64,000 nt of DNA from Flammulina velutipes (Eukaryota; Basidiomycota; Agaricomycetes; Agaricales; Physalacriaceae). The notes under the pieces were generated by a model. It saw only the letters and a program-made list of their open reading frames with translations, had not been told where the DNA came from and did not search any database. Position 1 is the first letter of the stretch. Each line of letters starts with the position of its first letter. Shown one piece after another: positions 1-10,902 of the stretch. Made by a program: the position numbers and the translations under genes. Location of the stretch: NCBI GenBank assembly GCA_011800155.1, contig CM022369.1, positions 1,488,001 to 1,552,000 of the forward strand, read 5' to 3'.

Positions 1-289
1 TAGCAGATCCCTTTCTGCGTGTTATAGTCTTGGATTCGGGAGTACCAGCTCTTTTCGCGCCGGGCGAAGGAGCACTGGACTCAGTCGAACGTCGTGATGA
101 AGTGGCAGCCAAGCTGACCGCGCTAGAACGACGAGTGTCCTTGGCCCTCTTAGACGCTTTGTCGGTATCTTTGCCCTCTTTGTTCATCACATCGGCGAGA
201 GCCTTGCCAACACTGGCAAATCCAAGAGAGCGACGAACAGACTTGGTGGCAACCTTCTGGCTGCTCTGGGCAGCATCGGTGGGAGGCAT
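1..289 (-). CDS. Unknown Lys/Ser/Ala-rich protein, N-terminal part only
   Basis: An open frame starts at an ATG complementary to 287-289 and runs off the left edge of the window, giving 96 N-terminal residues with no stop. It begins MPPTDAAQSSQKVATKSV and is rich in Ser, Lys, Arg and Ala, with a short possible helix (FASVGKALADVMN) followed by a low-complexity basic/serine stretch. No signal peptide, membrane segment or catalytic motif is visible. I do not recognise the family. Its start lies 192 bp from the ALG10 stop on the same strand. The rest of the gene is outside the window, so an intron or a different C-terminus cannot be excluded. Confidence 0.55.
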   Translation of the reverse strand, partial: MPPTDAAQSSQKVATKSVRRSLGFASVGKALADVMNKEGKDTDKASKRAKDTRRSSAVSLAATSSRRSTESSAPSPGAKRAGTPESKTITRRKGSA

Positions 290-481
290 AGCGATGGATG
301 ATAGCAAAAAAGGCGGGATAGTCGTCCGGGATAGTGGTGGCAAGTGGCAGCCACCGCGCTGTTGATGGTTGATTGTGTTCTGTTGAACTTGTCGCGTTGC
401 TTCATTCCCTAATACGTGGTGATTCCCCTTTTGGCAATCAACCTCTAAAGTTCAAACTTTGCATTGTACACCCATTCATAT

Positions 482-2244
482 CTACCACATGAAACGACCA
501 ACACCTTCGCGAGGAAGGTAAAGAAAGGTACCCATGGTCGCCGCATTTATCGCAGCATACCACACCGCCTCTAGCACCAAGCCCCACCAAGCCACATCGG
601 AGACTTGCGCTCTCAGTAAGATATACGGTATTAGGAAGTAACGTGGTTCCAGCAGCGGCGTAGGCATTAATGTGACCAATGTAAAGCACGGGAGTATCAA
701 TGTTTGGAGGAGTGTCTGGTCTCGTCCTAGCGCACAGTCAACCTTTCACGCCATCCGGGGAGGCTCCAAGACCACTCACCAACACGCAAAAACCACACCC
801 ATGCACAGGCAATGTATGCTGGGATGAACATGTAAGGGATCGCCGAATGGAGTAAGAATATTCGCCGCCATATGTAGAATGTGTAGTGTCGATTATCGGA
901 GAGTAAGAACGGGTGTTGAATGCTAAGAAAAGACATTTTCAAGGTTCCGATGAGGAATGTAATGCTTTCACGTACGTAAACATCCATACTGTGAATGCCA
1001 TAATACTCGCGGTTACTCCAGTTACAGAGCATCGCCTTCATCTGTTAGCACCAGAAGGTCTGTCGGGAGAGGATAGACTCACTTTGGAGTGCCAAACATT
1101 CGGCGCCAAGTCTCGGTTAGCAGAGTTAAGATACTGTCATCCCCAGATATGAGCAACGGCCATCCAAACACAGTCGCAAAACCAAAAAAGTAGTAGATCT
1201 GTGGTATATGTATGGCTGGTATGTGATTCGATTTATCGCCTACGTTGAATGTCAGTCACACGAATCTCCACAAGTCGAAACAAAATAAACAACCTAAAAC
1301 AATACCTCCGTTCCATACAACGAAGGCGCCGAATCCTGCTAGTAGTGGCGTGTAGGGCACGATGGTTCGAAAAAGTTCGGGTAAAATGCTCTGTACACTC
1401 TTCACAGTCGCTATTAGGTCTCCTGCACACTTTCAGTACGCCTTTCGTGAAGTAACCATTGTTTAATCACCTACGCCGGCCTCAAGGGCTGGGGGATCAT
1501 ACAGTTTAGCGCCATGTGTGGGACGGCGGAACCTCATATCCATCAAGATAGCGGAAGCCAACGCATAAAATGTCCATATAATATTAGTTTGTCGGAACAT
1601 GCAGCTGGTAAAGCCGAACTAAGTGTTATTCAGTTTCTGCGTTGCAGGAGATGTAATTTCCTACCGAAGCTGCGAGCCAATGCCTATCATTAGAGACCGC
1701 GACGAAGGTCAGAATAACCAAGAGCAGACTTGGAACCTCCGTGTAGTACAAAAACCCAAAGAACCATGCGACAGGGAAGCAGGAAAGGATGATTCCTTCT
1801 AGAGAAGGTGCCAGGTATGAATTCGGGGGTCTGACGCGCTGGTAAAAGCACAAGAGTCTGGTGATAGCTAGTGGAAGGGCAAAAAGGGTGAGGGTGACTG
1901 TCAACCTGAGCATCGGGATGTTGCACTTGAACATGAAGACATATTTCAGGCCCAGACTCATAAGATACCTGGTTGGCAAATATACGTGTCAGGTGGATAA
2001 ATGCTAAAGTGAAAGCGCGCACAATCCAGGAGGGGTCGTTATTTTAGGATCCCACACATCGAAGTCGCCTTTGCAATACGCCTGTACCTGCGGTATATGG
2101 AAAGGTTCGTCCTGTGGCAGGTTGGAGAATTGAGGTGTGATATACAGCAAATGCACGCACCATATACGGCTCTAATATGATTGTATTCACTTCTTTCAGG
2201 ACAGTTACACATATCCCACAATAAAGCAGATATGAGAGAGACAT
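482..2244 (-). CDS. ALG10: Dol-P-Glc:Glc2Man9GlcNAc2-PP-Dol alpha-1,2-glucosyltransferase (ALG10/DIE2)
   Basis: ER membrane glucosyltransferase that adds the third, terminal glucose to the lipid-linked oligosaccharide before N-glycosylation. I read nine exons: 2161-2244, 2023-2111, 1665-1968, 1471-1618, 1294-1422, 1083-1239, 976-1035, 780-922 and 482-726. They join in frame to 452 aa, the usual family length. Family signatures appear in order: EPYMDEPFHIPQVQAYC, WDPKITTPPGLY, FLYYTEVPS, SCMFRQTNIIW, VVWNGGIVLGDKSNH, HPFLLSDNRHYTFYIWRR, LLEPRYFLIPY and the terminal RFMW. About a dozen hydrophobic segments fit a polytopic ER protein. The start at 2244 puts 25 residues before the conserved EPYMDE, as in homologues. 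An in-frame ATG upstream at 2343 is less likely. The TauD-type gene ends 134 bp upstream on the same strand. Confidence 0.95.
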
Positions 2245-2378
2245 GGCGCCAGGAATAAATGCGACGACGCGGGTCGATGGTGGTCGATGGTGGTCGCCGT
2301 CGAAAGTGCGGAACAACGGTACGAAAGCCGAACACCTGTACATTTCGATTTTGTTTGAACACGCTCTTTATACAGTAA

Positions 2379-3726
2379 CTACAACGAAAGATCTAATCCC
2401 TCCAGTGCCGGGATAGGGCGTTCTGCTTGAGGTGTGACTCGCGCACCGTGGCGGGCTTCGTTCGAAGTCGCGTAATCAACAATGGCAGACTAGTGAACCA
2501 AATTGAGTATACATGAGCACATGGAGGAGAACACATACGTGAGCAGTCACTCGATTATCCCACATTACAACGGTGTCTGGCGCCCATTTAACACGAGCTT
2601 GGATATCTCCACTCTTATCAATGTGGTCGTACAAGAACCGTAGGATCGTTTCTGAGTGCCCATGTTGAGAAAAAATTGACCACTAGGAATTCATGCCTAC
2701 CTGATTCCTCCCTTTTGAAGCCCACAATACGGCGGGTGAATTGGCGGTTGACGTAGAGCGCCTCTTCGCCCGTCACAGGGTGTCTACGAACGACGGGATG
2801 CACGTTCTCGACGGGCTCGCGACGAACAATCCCGCCACGCTTGCCTGATCGAGAATGCTGAGCCTGTTCCACTCCAGAGTGTACGGCCTTCAAAGTACGA
2901 AGGAACGCCACAAAGCCGGGCGAGAGTTTCTTGAGAGCCGAGACCTGGGAGATGAACAACGTATCTCCGCCGGTTTTGGGGGATGAAAGGAGAAAGAAAG
3001 TTGTCAGGCCAGGTGGCTGAAGTTCGTAGGATACATCCGAGTGCCATAGCGTCGACGTTGTGCTGTCGCTGAACTCAAAGTTGAAAGTTGAATTGGCATC
3101 TCTGTATTTTAGGCGTTGAGAAAAATCTTGAATTGTAAACTCCCACTTACTTGTATACCAGATGAACTTCGGGGTAGCCATCGGGGTGGCCGGAGCATGG
3201 GTGGATATGTAGCCTATCGATATCATTGTGAGCTAGGTCCTGGATGAGTCAGTGAATCGCGGCCGACCTTCCGAAGTATTGGCCCCACTCAAGATAAGAG
3301 CTTGGCGGAGCATCTATAAAAGATGCTTGGTCTCTGAAGACGAGCAGCCCTCGGCGGGCGACCTGTTGCTATGATAAATGGAATCCATATGAAGTATGTC
3401 TCGACAGTGGTCACCTCCAGGGCAAGCTGATCCCGTCCAGTTGAATCCAACTTGGTTAGATCAACACCTCGAACTTCAGTACCGAGGTGAGGCGTAAGGT
3501 CGACGATTGAAGTAGCAGCGTCGAGGAAAGCTCTCGGTTTCTCGTGAGTCAGAGCCCGGCGTCCGGGGTCGACATGTTCAAAAGGCGTCAAGGGAGGCAA
3601 GGTGTTGTGGACAAATACAGGGAGGAGGTGCTTGTACTTGTAGGCTTCCTGCTCGTCGGCCTTTGGCCTGAGCGTTAAGGAAGGTTGGGGTTGCTCAGTA
3701 GTAGTAATGGTGGTAGTAGAAGACAT
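2379..3726 (-). CDS. TauD/TfdA-family Fe(II)/2-oxoglutarate dioxygenase
   Basis: Predicted non-haem iron, 2-oxoglutarate-dependent dioxygenase of the TauD/TfdA (fungal JLP1-like) group, which commonly oxidises sulfonates or related small acids. The substrate here is not known. Six exons (3415-3726, 3268-3362, 3151-3213, 2701-3101, 2539-2651, 2379-2489) join to 364 aa. The N-terminus is Thr/Ser rich. The core has GVDLTKLD, GLLVFRDQ, LHIHPCSGHPDGYPEVH, the iron-binding HxD in LWHSDVSYE, GGDTLF, a distal histidine in WDNRVTAHSAIVDY, and an Arg-rich end (RHGARVTPQAERP) that would bind 2-oxoglutarate. All catalytic residues appear present. It lies head to tail with ALG10, and no pathway partner is adjacent. 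Confidence 0.92.
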
Positions 3727-4429
3727 CAGGGAGATTCAAAGCAAGATTCCGAGACTAAATGCAAAAGGGATTGCGCCATTGCACCGGGAGAATGCGCTAT
3801 GTTTCTGTCAAGTTAGCAGGTGACAATTCTCAAGGGTGATGGTGTGATAATGAGAGGCAGATATTAGAGATAAGATAAGGTAGTGGTCGAGATTAGATAA
3901 CCACGCGAAACGTTGATGGGATCGACATTCCCACCGCCCGGAACCTATCGTCGAATTAGGAAGGTGAACAAAAAGACGACGCGGGTCTTTCACGCCACGA
4001 GACATCCAACAAAACAATAGAGGCCCGTCTGAGGTACCAGTCACCAAGCAAAGTTCTTGCTTATCGGGAGCCGATATTGTGTTCTTAGACTCTATCCTTT
4101 GCCACTGGGACTGCGAAATGACCGTCAACGCTACGAATCACTCTCCGGAAAGACATTGCTTTGGGCGACGAACATCGATGAACTTGCACAGCGTGATGGG
4201 AATAGATGGGAGGTTTTCTTATTGTGAAATCTTCGAATCCGGTAACTCCGCGTGGCTCAGTTTCCGTCTTTTGTCTTGGACGGCCTCGTCGCTCTTATTG
4301 TCTAATTGTCTTTACCCTGCGGAAGATCAATGTCTCTCGGTACAAAAGCAGAGTCGCTTACTTTGACTTTCCTTGCTCTTCCCCGCCCCAGCCATCCCCA
4401 TCTTCTTGTCTCTCGACTTCAAGTTCGCC
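3727..4429. other. Intergenic region between divergent dioxygenase and OPT genes
   Basis: About 700 bp between divergent start codons, so it must hold both promoters. ORFs here are short and unconserved in appearance. No clear TATA element, long repeat or RNA gene was seen. The 60 bp before the OPT start is C/T rich, as is common in fungal promoters. Confidence 0.5.
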
Positions 4430-7211
4430 ATGGAGGAATCCAAAGTTCACACGTCCACCGCGCCGGCTTACACTACTCCCTCCTTCTTGCGCCCTCGCGC
4501 CGTTCCCGATGTCCCGGAAGACGTCGATCAGGTCATGGATCATCTTAACGATCCTAATTGGGACTTCAGGCAGTCACTACGGACATCTGTCGACTCTCTA
4601 CAGCTCGATAAGAAGAAGGTCAAGGAGGGGGATCTTTCCGACGTTGACGCCGAATCGCACTTCGACCGCTACTCCACTTCCCGCGCAGACTCGCGAAACT
4701 CAACTGCTGAAGATTTTGATGAGTGATTATCTTCCTACCTCCGCTGTTATTCCTTCTTATCGTTCTTCAGTGAATCGCCTTACCCCGAAGTGCGTGCTGC
4801 TGTATCCAATTCGGACGATCCTACGTTACCTGTAAACACTTTTCGAATGTGCGTGCCGTCATCACCTCTATTGCAAATGACTTACCGTTCTCCTTTAGGT
4901 GGTTTCTCGGCCTGTCGTGGTCAATCGTCCTTCCGATGATAAACTGTGCATTGAGCTTGCGTTGTAAGGTTATTGACTTCACGTTTGAGCACCACGACTC
5001 ATGATGTTGGCAGATCCTTCGACGTTCATCACTGGATTAGTTGTTCAATTGATTGTCTTGCCAATGGGTAGAGCCTTGGAGATAATTCTACCCAAACGCA
5101 AATTCAACACGTTCGGCTTCGTCTGGAGTCTAAACCCCGGCCCATTCAACATCAAGGAGCACGTTTGCATTACCGTCATGGCCAACATCGCCTACCCCGG
5201 TGGTTATGCCACTGATATTATCGTTGCTCAGAAACTGTTCTATGGGCAGAAGCTTGGATTGGCCTACCAGATCCTCCTTGTACTCGGAATCGAGGCCTAT
5301 GGTTTCTCTTTGGCCGGTGCTCTTCGTCGCCTCACTGTGTATCCGTCGAGTATGATTTGGCCCGGTGCCATTGTCAACTCTGCGCTTTTCAACACACTGC
5401 ACAAGAACTTCGGGATGCGGGATCGTGGACACATAACGCGCGAGAGGTTCTTCTGCTACGTGTGCTTTGGTGCCATCGTGTGGTTCTTCGTTCCTGGCTA
5501 TCTTTTTACCGCCCTTAGCATGTTCAATTGGGTATGCTGGATCGCGCCAAACAATGTTACTGTCAACGCACTGTTCGGCGGCGCCGGTTTGGGAATGAGT
5601 GGTTTAACTTTCGACTGGTCGATGATCTCCTTCATCAGCAGTCCTATGGTTACTCCAGTGAGTTGGTTTTGACGAGTTCCAGTCATTTTCTAATTTCAAT
5701 CGTAGTGGTGGGCTGAAATGAACACGATCATTGGATTTGTGGCCATTTTCTGGATTCTTGCGCCTGCTGTCTACTGTACGCCACTTTCTAGCTCACTTAA
5801 GTCATCATTGACCCTTTTATTAGTTACGAACACCTTTGACTCTGCATTCCTCCCCATTTCGACTTACTACGCCTTCGACAACTTTGGCATGCCATACAAC
5901 GCCAGCCTCGTCATGACTGACGGTTTGTTTGACGTCGAGAAGTACAGGGCATACTCCCCTCTATTCGTATCTGCGACTTTGGCTATTGAATACGGTTTGG
6001 CGTTTGCATGTTTCTCCGCCGTTATGATGCATACTTTCCGTAAGTGTTTGCCATCTCTATGTGTCCTGTCGTCTCATATAATTCCTTAGTATGGTACCGC
6101 AACGATATCGTTCGTCGCTTCCGATCCTCCGCCAGGGATGAGCGCGATATTCACCACCGTCTCATGATGTCGTACAAAGAGGTACCAGCATGGTGGTATG
6201 GCCTTGTAGGCGTCGTCTCGACTGTGATCATTGTCATCGCCATCGAGATTTTTGACACGAAACTTCCCGTGTGGGGCGCCGCTTTGGCTATGCTATTCGC
6301 TGCTATCACTGCGCTCCCGTTGGTCATGATTCAGGCTGTCGCGAACACGTCCATAAGCTTTGGCGTCGTCTACGAGATGATCATTGGATTCATGCTCCCC
6401 GGTCGCCCCATTGCCAACGCCATCTTCAAGTCCATCGGTTTCATGGGTTCCACCCAGGCAGCCACATTCTGCGGCGATCTGAAGCTCGGGCACTACATGA
6501 AGATCCCTCCTCGCACTATGTTCATGGTGCAGGTCGTATCTGTTGTTCTCGCGTCCATCTTTTCCGTCGCCACTCAAGAGTGGATGTTCAACAACATCGC
6601 CGATATCTGCACACCGGGACAGAAACAAGGCTTTACTTGCCCGGCATCGAACATCTTCGCCACCGCCACCGTTATCTGGGGGGCTATCGGCCCAGCGCGC
6701 ATGTTCGGACCTGGAGCACCGTACGTTTCTAATCGTTGACCTAGTATCTTCATTTTCTAACATTCTTTTCAGATTACGCCCACTCCTTTGGTTCTTCCTC
6801 ATCGGTTTCCTTCTACCCATTGGCCCATATATTTTGGCTCGTCGGTTCCCTAACTCATTCTGGAGATACGTGAACTTCCCCGTTGTCATTGCTGGCGTCG
6901 CCGCAGTTCCTCCCGCGTCGGGACTCAACTACATATCATGGGCACTCGTGGGCTTCGTTTTCAACTACTGGATCCGTCGCTTCCACTTCCGCTGGTGGAT
7001 GCGCTACAACTATATCATATCTGCTGCTCTCGACGCAGGCACTGCCATCGCAATCCTTCTACTCTTCTTATGTTTACAACTTCCAAAGGACGGTACCCTC
7101 ACGATCGACTGGTGGGGTAATACCGTTTGGATGAACACGGCGGATATGATGGGCATCCCTTTGAAGATGGCACCCCCAGGAGAGACCTTCGGTCCCACGA
7201 GCTGGTCTTGA
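4430..7211 (+). CDS. OPT-family oligopeptide transporter
   Basis: Plasma-membrane proton-coupled oligopeptide transporter of the OPT family. Eight exons (4430-4722, 4771-4848, 4899-4963, 5014-5657, 5706-5775, 5824-6039, 6090-6720, 6773-7211) join in frame to 811 aa, normal for the family. The first ~110 residues are acidic, Ser/Asp-rich and probably cytosolic. They are followed by RMWFLGLSWSIVL and many hydrophobic helices. Family motifs include the NPGPFNIKEH segment, FGGAGLGMSGLTFDW, ITALPLVMIQAVANTSI and the LKLGHYMKIPPR motif. The start has a strong Kozak context (GCCATGG). An in-frame ATG 57 nt upstream is less likely. Peptide versus glutathione or siderophore specificity cannot be told from sequence. 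Confidence 0.95.
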
Positions 7212-7580
7212 AGGCCTCTCGCATTTCTCTAAGGGTTCTTTTTACGTCGAGGGGGTAGCTTTGAAAGCCACAGATTGACACGCATTTTTATTCCATTCGT
7301 CCTAGCGCTACATTTTACGACCTCACACACTTGATTTATTCCACGCCCACTGTATGCATAGTACCGAATAGCTATACGTAGCAACGAATGCAATGAAAAA
7401 CTTATTTCACTGCATTTATTGAGCTAAGAACTTCAGCGACACGAATGATTCAAATTGACTGTTAGATAAGGATTCTGGATGCTGCTGCCCAGGCTGGTTT
7501 GGCCGCCACCAAGTCAAATTTTTGGTACAAACCGGAAAGCATCAAGGTTACACCCTCACGGTACATAATCACATACAACA
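7212..7580. other. Convergent 3' intergenic region
   Basis: About 370 bp between the OPT stop and the PRP19 stop. It holds the two 3' ends. I see AT-rich stretches suited to polyadenylation but no gene or repeat. Confidence 0.5.
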
Positions 7581-9189
7581 TCAAGCTGGTACGCCCCATA
7601 TCCTCACCTCCCTTCCTGTCGCTCCCCAAATTTCTTGGCCTAGGGCTCCAAACGTCAAATCAGAGATTTCGCCGCCCTCTTCGAACCTTGCCAACTCCTC
7701 CCACGTTTTATTGGCGTATACGCGTCCACCCCCACTTCCACAGATGCCGAAGAACTGGGCGCTTGGATCATAGCGAACTTTGTTGACTTTGAAGTTCTCA
7801 TCAAGAGCGATGGAGTGAGACAATTTCTGCTTGCGCAGATCCCAGATTCCAACAGACCCCGAAGAGGTGGGGGCAACTAGATGGTACCCATTCTCAGAGA
7901 ATGAGAGAGAGTTGACGGTGAAAGGAATGGCGTCGGGAGGAGTAAGTGATGCGGCGATACCCCCAGTTCTGCAGTCATAGATCTGGATGCTGGATGCTGG
8001 AGTTCCGAAGCCCACTAGTGTACCGTCAGGATGGATAGACATTGCGGTGAAGGGGTCATCGGCAGGCAAGGAGCGGAATACTTGGGTGAAGGTCGTCAGG
8101 TCGTGGATGGAGTACGTTTTATCCAGGGAGGACAGCAAAAACAGGTTGTTGGTGGGGTGAACCGCCAAACCTGTAAGCTCGCCTTTGTGAGTCCGAACTG
8201 TTGACTTAGGGATATATTCCTGGGATTCGGGATCGTGCGACCAGATTTTGGCGATCTTGTCGGCGCTAGCGGACAAAAGCAAAGTGTTGTCCCCCTCTTT
8301 CTCTCGGAAAGCAACGGCGTTGATTTTCTTGGTGTGACCCTTCAAGGATGCGAGGACCTTGTCCGTGCTGCGGTCATATAGCTGGACAATCTTGTCGTTG
8401 CCACCAGTCAGGAACTGTGACGGCGATAGCTGGGAAACTGCGAGGCTGCTAATACCTGCAGGTGATGCGGAATGAAGGGAAGGGATGGTGTGCTTCGCGA
8501 TGAACGTCTTGATGTCGGCGGGTGAAGCGTAGCCAGCGGGGGGCTTTCGCTTCTTTCGCGACGCCGACAAAGTCGCTTGAGTCTGCTCAATCTGCTCGAC
8601 GACTTCTTTAGGTAATCCTTCTGTGGCGTCATCCATAACGACGTCCTCCGCAGATGCAGCGGTGGAAACGCCCATGCTGGCGCTCACATTCGAAAGGGCT
8701 CTGTACAAATGATAAGTACTCACAATTTCAGTGAAACTGGATAATCACGCACTCTCGGGCTTCGTCGCGCTCTTTTATGAGACGCGCAACAACACGGGTC
8801 GCAGCGTCTTCACGATACAGCGCATAGCTCAGCTCTTGGCGGGTATTATTGTATTGTTGCTTGACGGCATACGTTTCGAGCATAAGCGCGTCCCACTCGT
8901 TTTGCAGTGTGGAAAGGAGAGCTGGTATAGACGTGTGTGTGGGGGGTCTCGGTGCAGCCGTTGACGGAGCTGACGCGTTCGATTGAGCACATTGAAGAGT
9001 TTAAGGGCTGGATTACTTACAGGCTTTGATAGAAATCAAGTCTGTTTCCTCCAGCTTGTCACCAGTAATGGGGTCGGTACCATTCTCGGTTATGTACTTG
9101 ACTATAAGTCGACGTTCGTAGACTTTGCCTGACTTTGCGGACACGACCGGGTCCTGAGGCGGCTCTCCAGAGATTGCGCAGAAGAACAT
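7581..9189 (-). CDS. PRP19: Pre-mRNA-processing factor 19, U-box E3 ligase with WD40 repeats
   Basis: Core subunit of the Prp19 complex (NTC), which stabilises U5/U6 in the activated spliceosome and has ubiquitin-ligase activity. Three exons (9021-9189, 8753-8969, 7581-8700) join to 501 aa, close to yeast and human Prp19. The N-terminal U-box begins [17 protein letters not shown] and continues [12 protein letters not shown] proline/threonine hinge and a helical, coiled-coil-like segment ([15 protein letters not shown]...) follow. The C-terminal two thirds form the WD40 propeller ([33 protein letters not shown], ending VRIWGVPA). It shares a 154 bp divergent promoter with SGT2. CDC40/PRP17, another splicing factor, is about 4 kb away. 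Confidence 0.97.
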
Positions 9190-9206
9190 TTTCTGAACGA
9201 TGCTCG

Positions 9207-9220
9207 ACGTTGATCAACGT
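9207..9220. promoter_or_regulatory. 14-bp perfect palindrome in the PRP19/SGT2 divergent promoter
   Basis: ACGTTGATCAACGT is identical to its reverse complement and lies about 18 bp from the PRP19 ATG and 124 bp from the SGT2 ATG. A nearby ACGTTGGTCAA repeats half of it. It could be a site for a dimeric regulator. No binding factor is known to me. Confidence 0.4.
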
Positions 9221-9343
9221 TGGTCAAAATGGGCGCCGACGTCGTGGTCGGTGATGAGGAAGGAAAAGTCCAACCCGTGTTTGCGTAGCTTTGTTTGGGA
9301 AGCCTTTGGCCTCGAATCTTCACGATCTTGACCCTCCTCTACC

Positions 9344-10502
9344 ATGTCGGAAAAACACCAGCGCCTGGCAGTCTCAATTATCGAGTTCCTTAAACAATCC
9401 ACTACGGATGGAACAGTCAAGGCTGACGATGCAGATTCTATAGATGTTGCAAGTCGGTTTAGTTACTGCTAATACTCAGACACGTACTGATGACTATGCC
9501 ACAGTTCAATGCATCGGAGAATGCTTTAACGTCGACCTATCCGACCAAGAACAGTTAAATAAATTGAGCATCAGGCCAGCATCCCTTCTCAGCGTGTTCG
9601 ATGTCTATCTCAAGACAATGAACAAAGTTGGATCAGGATCAACAGCCTCGTCTTCCACCTCTCCTCCACCTCAATCTCAGCCTGCTGGGCCCTCTCCAGA
9701 GGCCAAGGCAAAAGCAGAGCAGTTTAAGGCTACCGGGAATGCCCAAATGACGACCAAGAAATACGACGACGCTATCGCATCTTATTCGAAAGCCATAGAG
9801 CTCGATCCCAAAAACCCTATCTACTATTCCAATCGTGCGGCCGCTTACAGCAGTCAAGGAGACCATATCTCTGCTGTCGGAGACGCAGAAGAGGCCATCA
9901 AGGTTGATGCGACATACGTCAAGTCATATCATCGTTTAGGGTATGCATTCGTGTCAAACTCTCTATCCCACGTTCTGACGTGTCTCTCAGTCATGCCCAA
10001 TACGCATTAGCAGATTTTGAGGCAGCCGCCGACGCGTTTGAGCGCGGCTTGAAGATAGATCCCTCAAATGCGTCGCTGAAAGCTGCCTTGGCTAGCGCTC
10101 AGACGCGCATTACAGAGACATCGACCGACTCGTTGGATACTACCGCTGCTCAGCCGACTCCGCAAATGCCCGCTGGCCTTGGTGGTATGGCTGATCTACT
10201 CAGAGGCATGGGTGGCGCAGGCGGTGCGGGCGGCGGAATGCCAGACCTCGCTAGCATGATGAACAACCCACAACTTATGGCTATGGCTCAACAACTTGCT
10301 AGCAATGGTGGCCTGGCCAATATGATGCAGAACCCTGCTGTCGCCAATATGGTGTGTTCAATATCATTATCCATGTCCAGTGCTAACAAATTCTTAGATG
10401 AATCGTGTCCAGCAGGGAAACATGCCCTCTATGGACGAGTTACTGGCTGATCCTACGATGAAGAACCTTGCAGAACAGTTTGGTGGAATGGGTCGTCAAT
10501 AG
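9344..10502 (+). CDS. SGT2: Small glutamine-rich TPR protein (SGT2/SGTA)
   Basis: Cytosolic co-chaperone that receives tail-anchored membrane proteins from the ribosome side and passes them to the GET machinery, and binds Hsp70/Hsp90. Four exons (9344-9452, 9505-9940, 9991-10351, 10398-10502) give 336 aa. The N-terminal homodimerisation domain (LAVSIIEFLKQS, IQCIGECFNV) is followed by a three-repeat TPR block starting KAEQFKATGNAQM and containing YDDAIASYSKAIELDP and YSNRAAAYS. The C-terminus is Gly/Met/Asn/Gln-rich (GGMADLLRGM, LASNGGLANMM), the region that holds hydrophobic substrates. It ends DELLADPTMKNLAEQF. The start codon gives a standard-length N-terminal domain. Confidence 0.96.
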
Positions 10503-10902
10503 TTTATATTCCATTGGGATTACGATTGGATATTTGGGAAGAAACCGCTGTTATACGTCACAATACTACCTCATGTTAACGCAGCTGAGACGAGAATTAG
10601 TTGGCCATAGAAACATCGGAGCTCTCATTCGCCTTGGATTCTACCATGCAAACGGCCACAAATTACTTGGTATGAGGTAACCGTCGAGAAAATGCAGCGG
10701 TGAGCTGATGCGAAAGAAGCAGTATGCGACCAAAAGAGAGGTAATGGAGTAATGAATCGCCTGAATATTTTGTAGATTAATTATCGTAATGAATGTCCGG
10801 AGAGGTAGGTGGGAGGAGAGCTGATCGTGCTTGCAGCTTTGCTCGGAGTGAAGGCGGGACGTCGTCCAGTTGCTTGACAGGTTCAGCATTATGTCCCTAC
10901 AA
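10503..10902. other. Convergent 3' intergenic region
   Basis: About 400 bp between the stops of SGT2 and the Myb/C2H2 gene. Only short shadow ORFs are present, with no repeat or RNA gene noticed. Confidence 0.45.
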
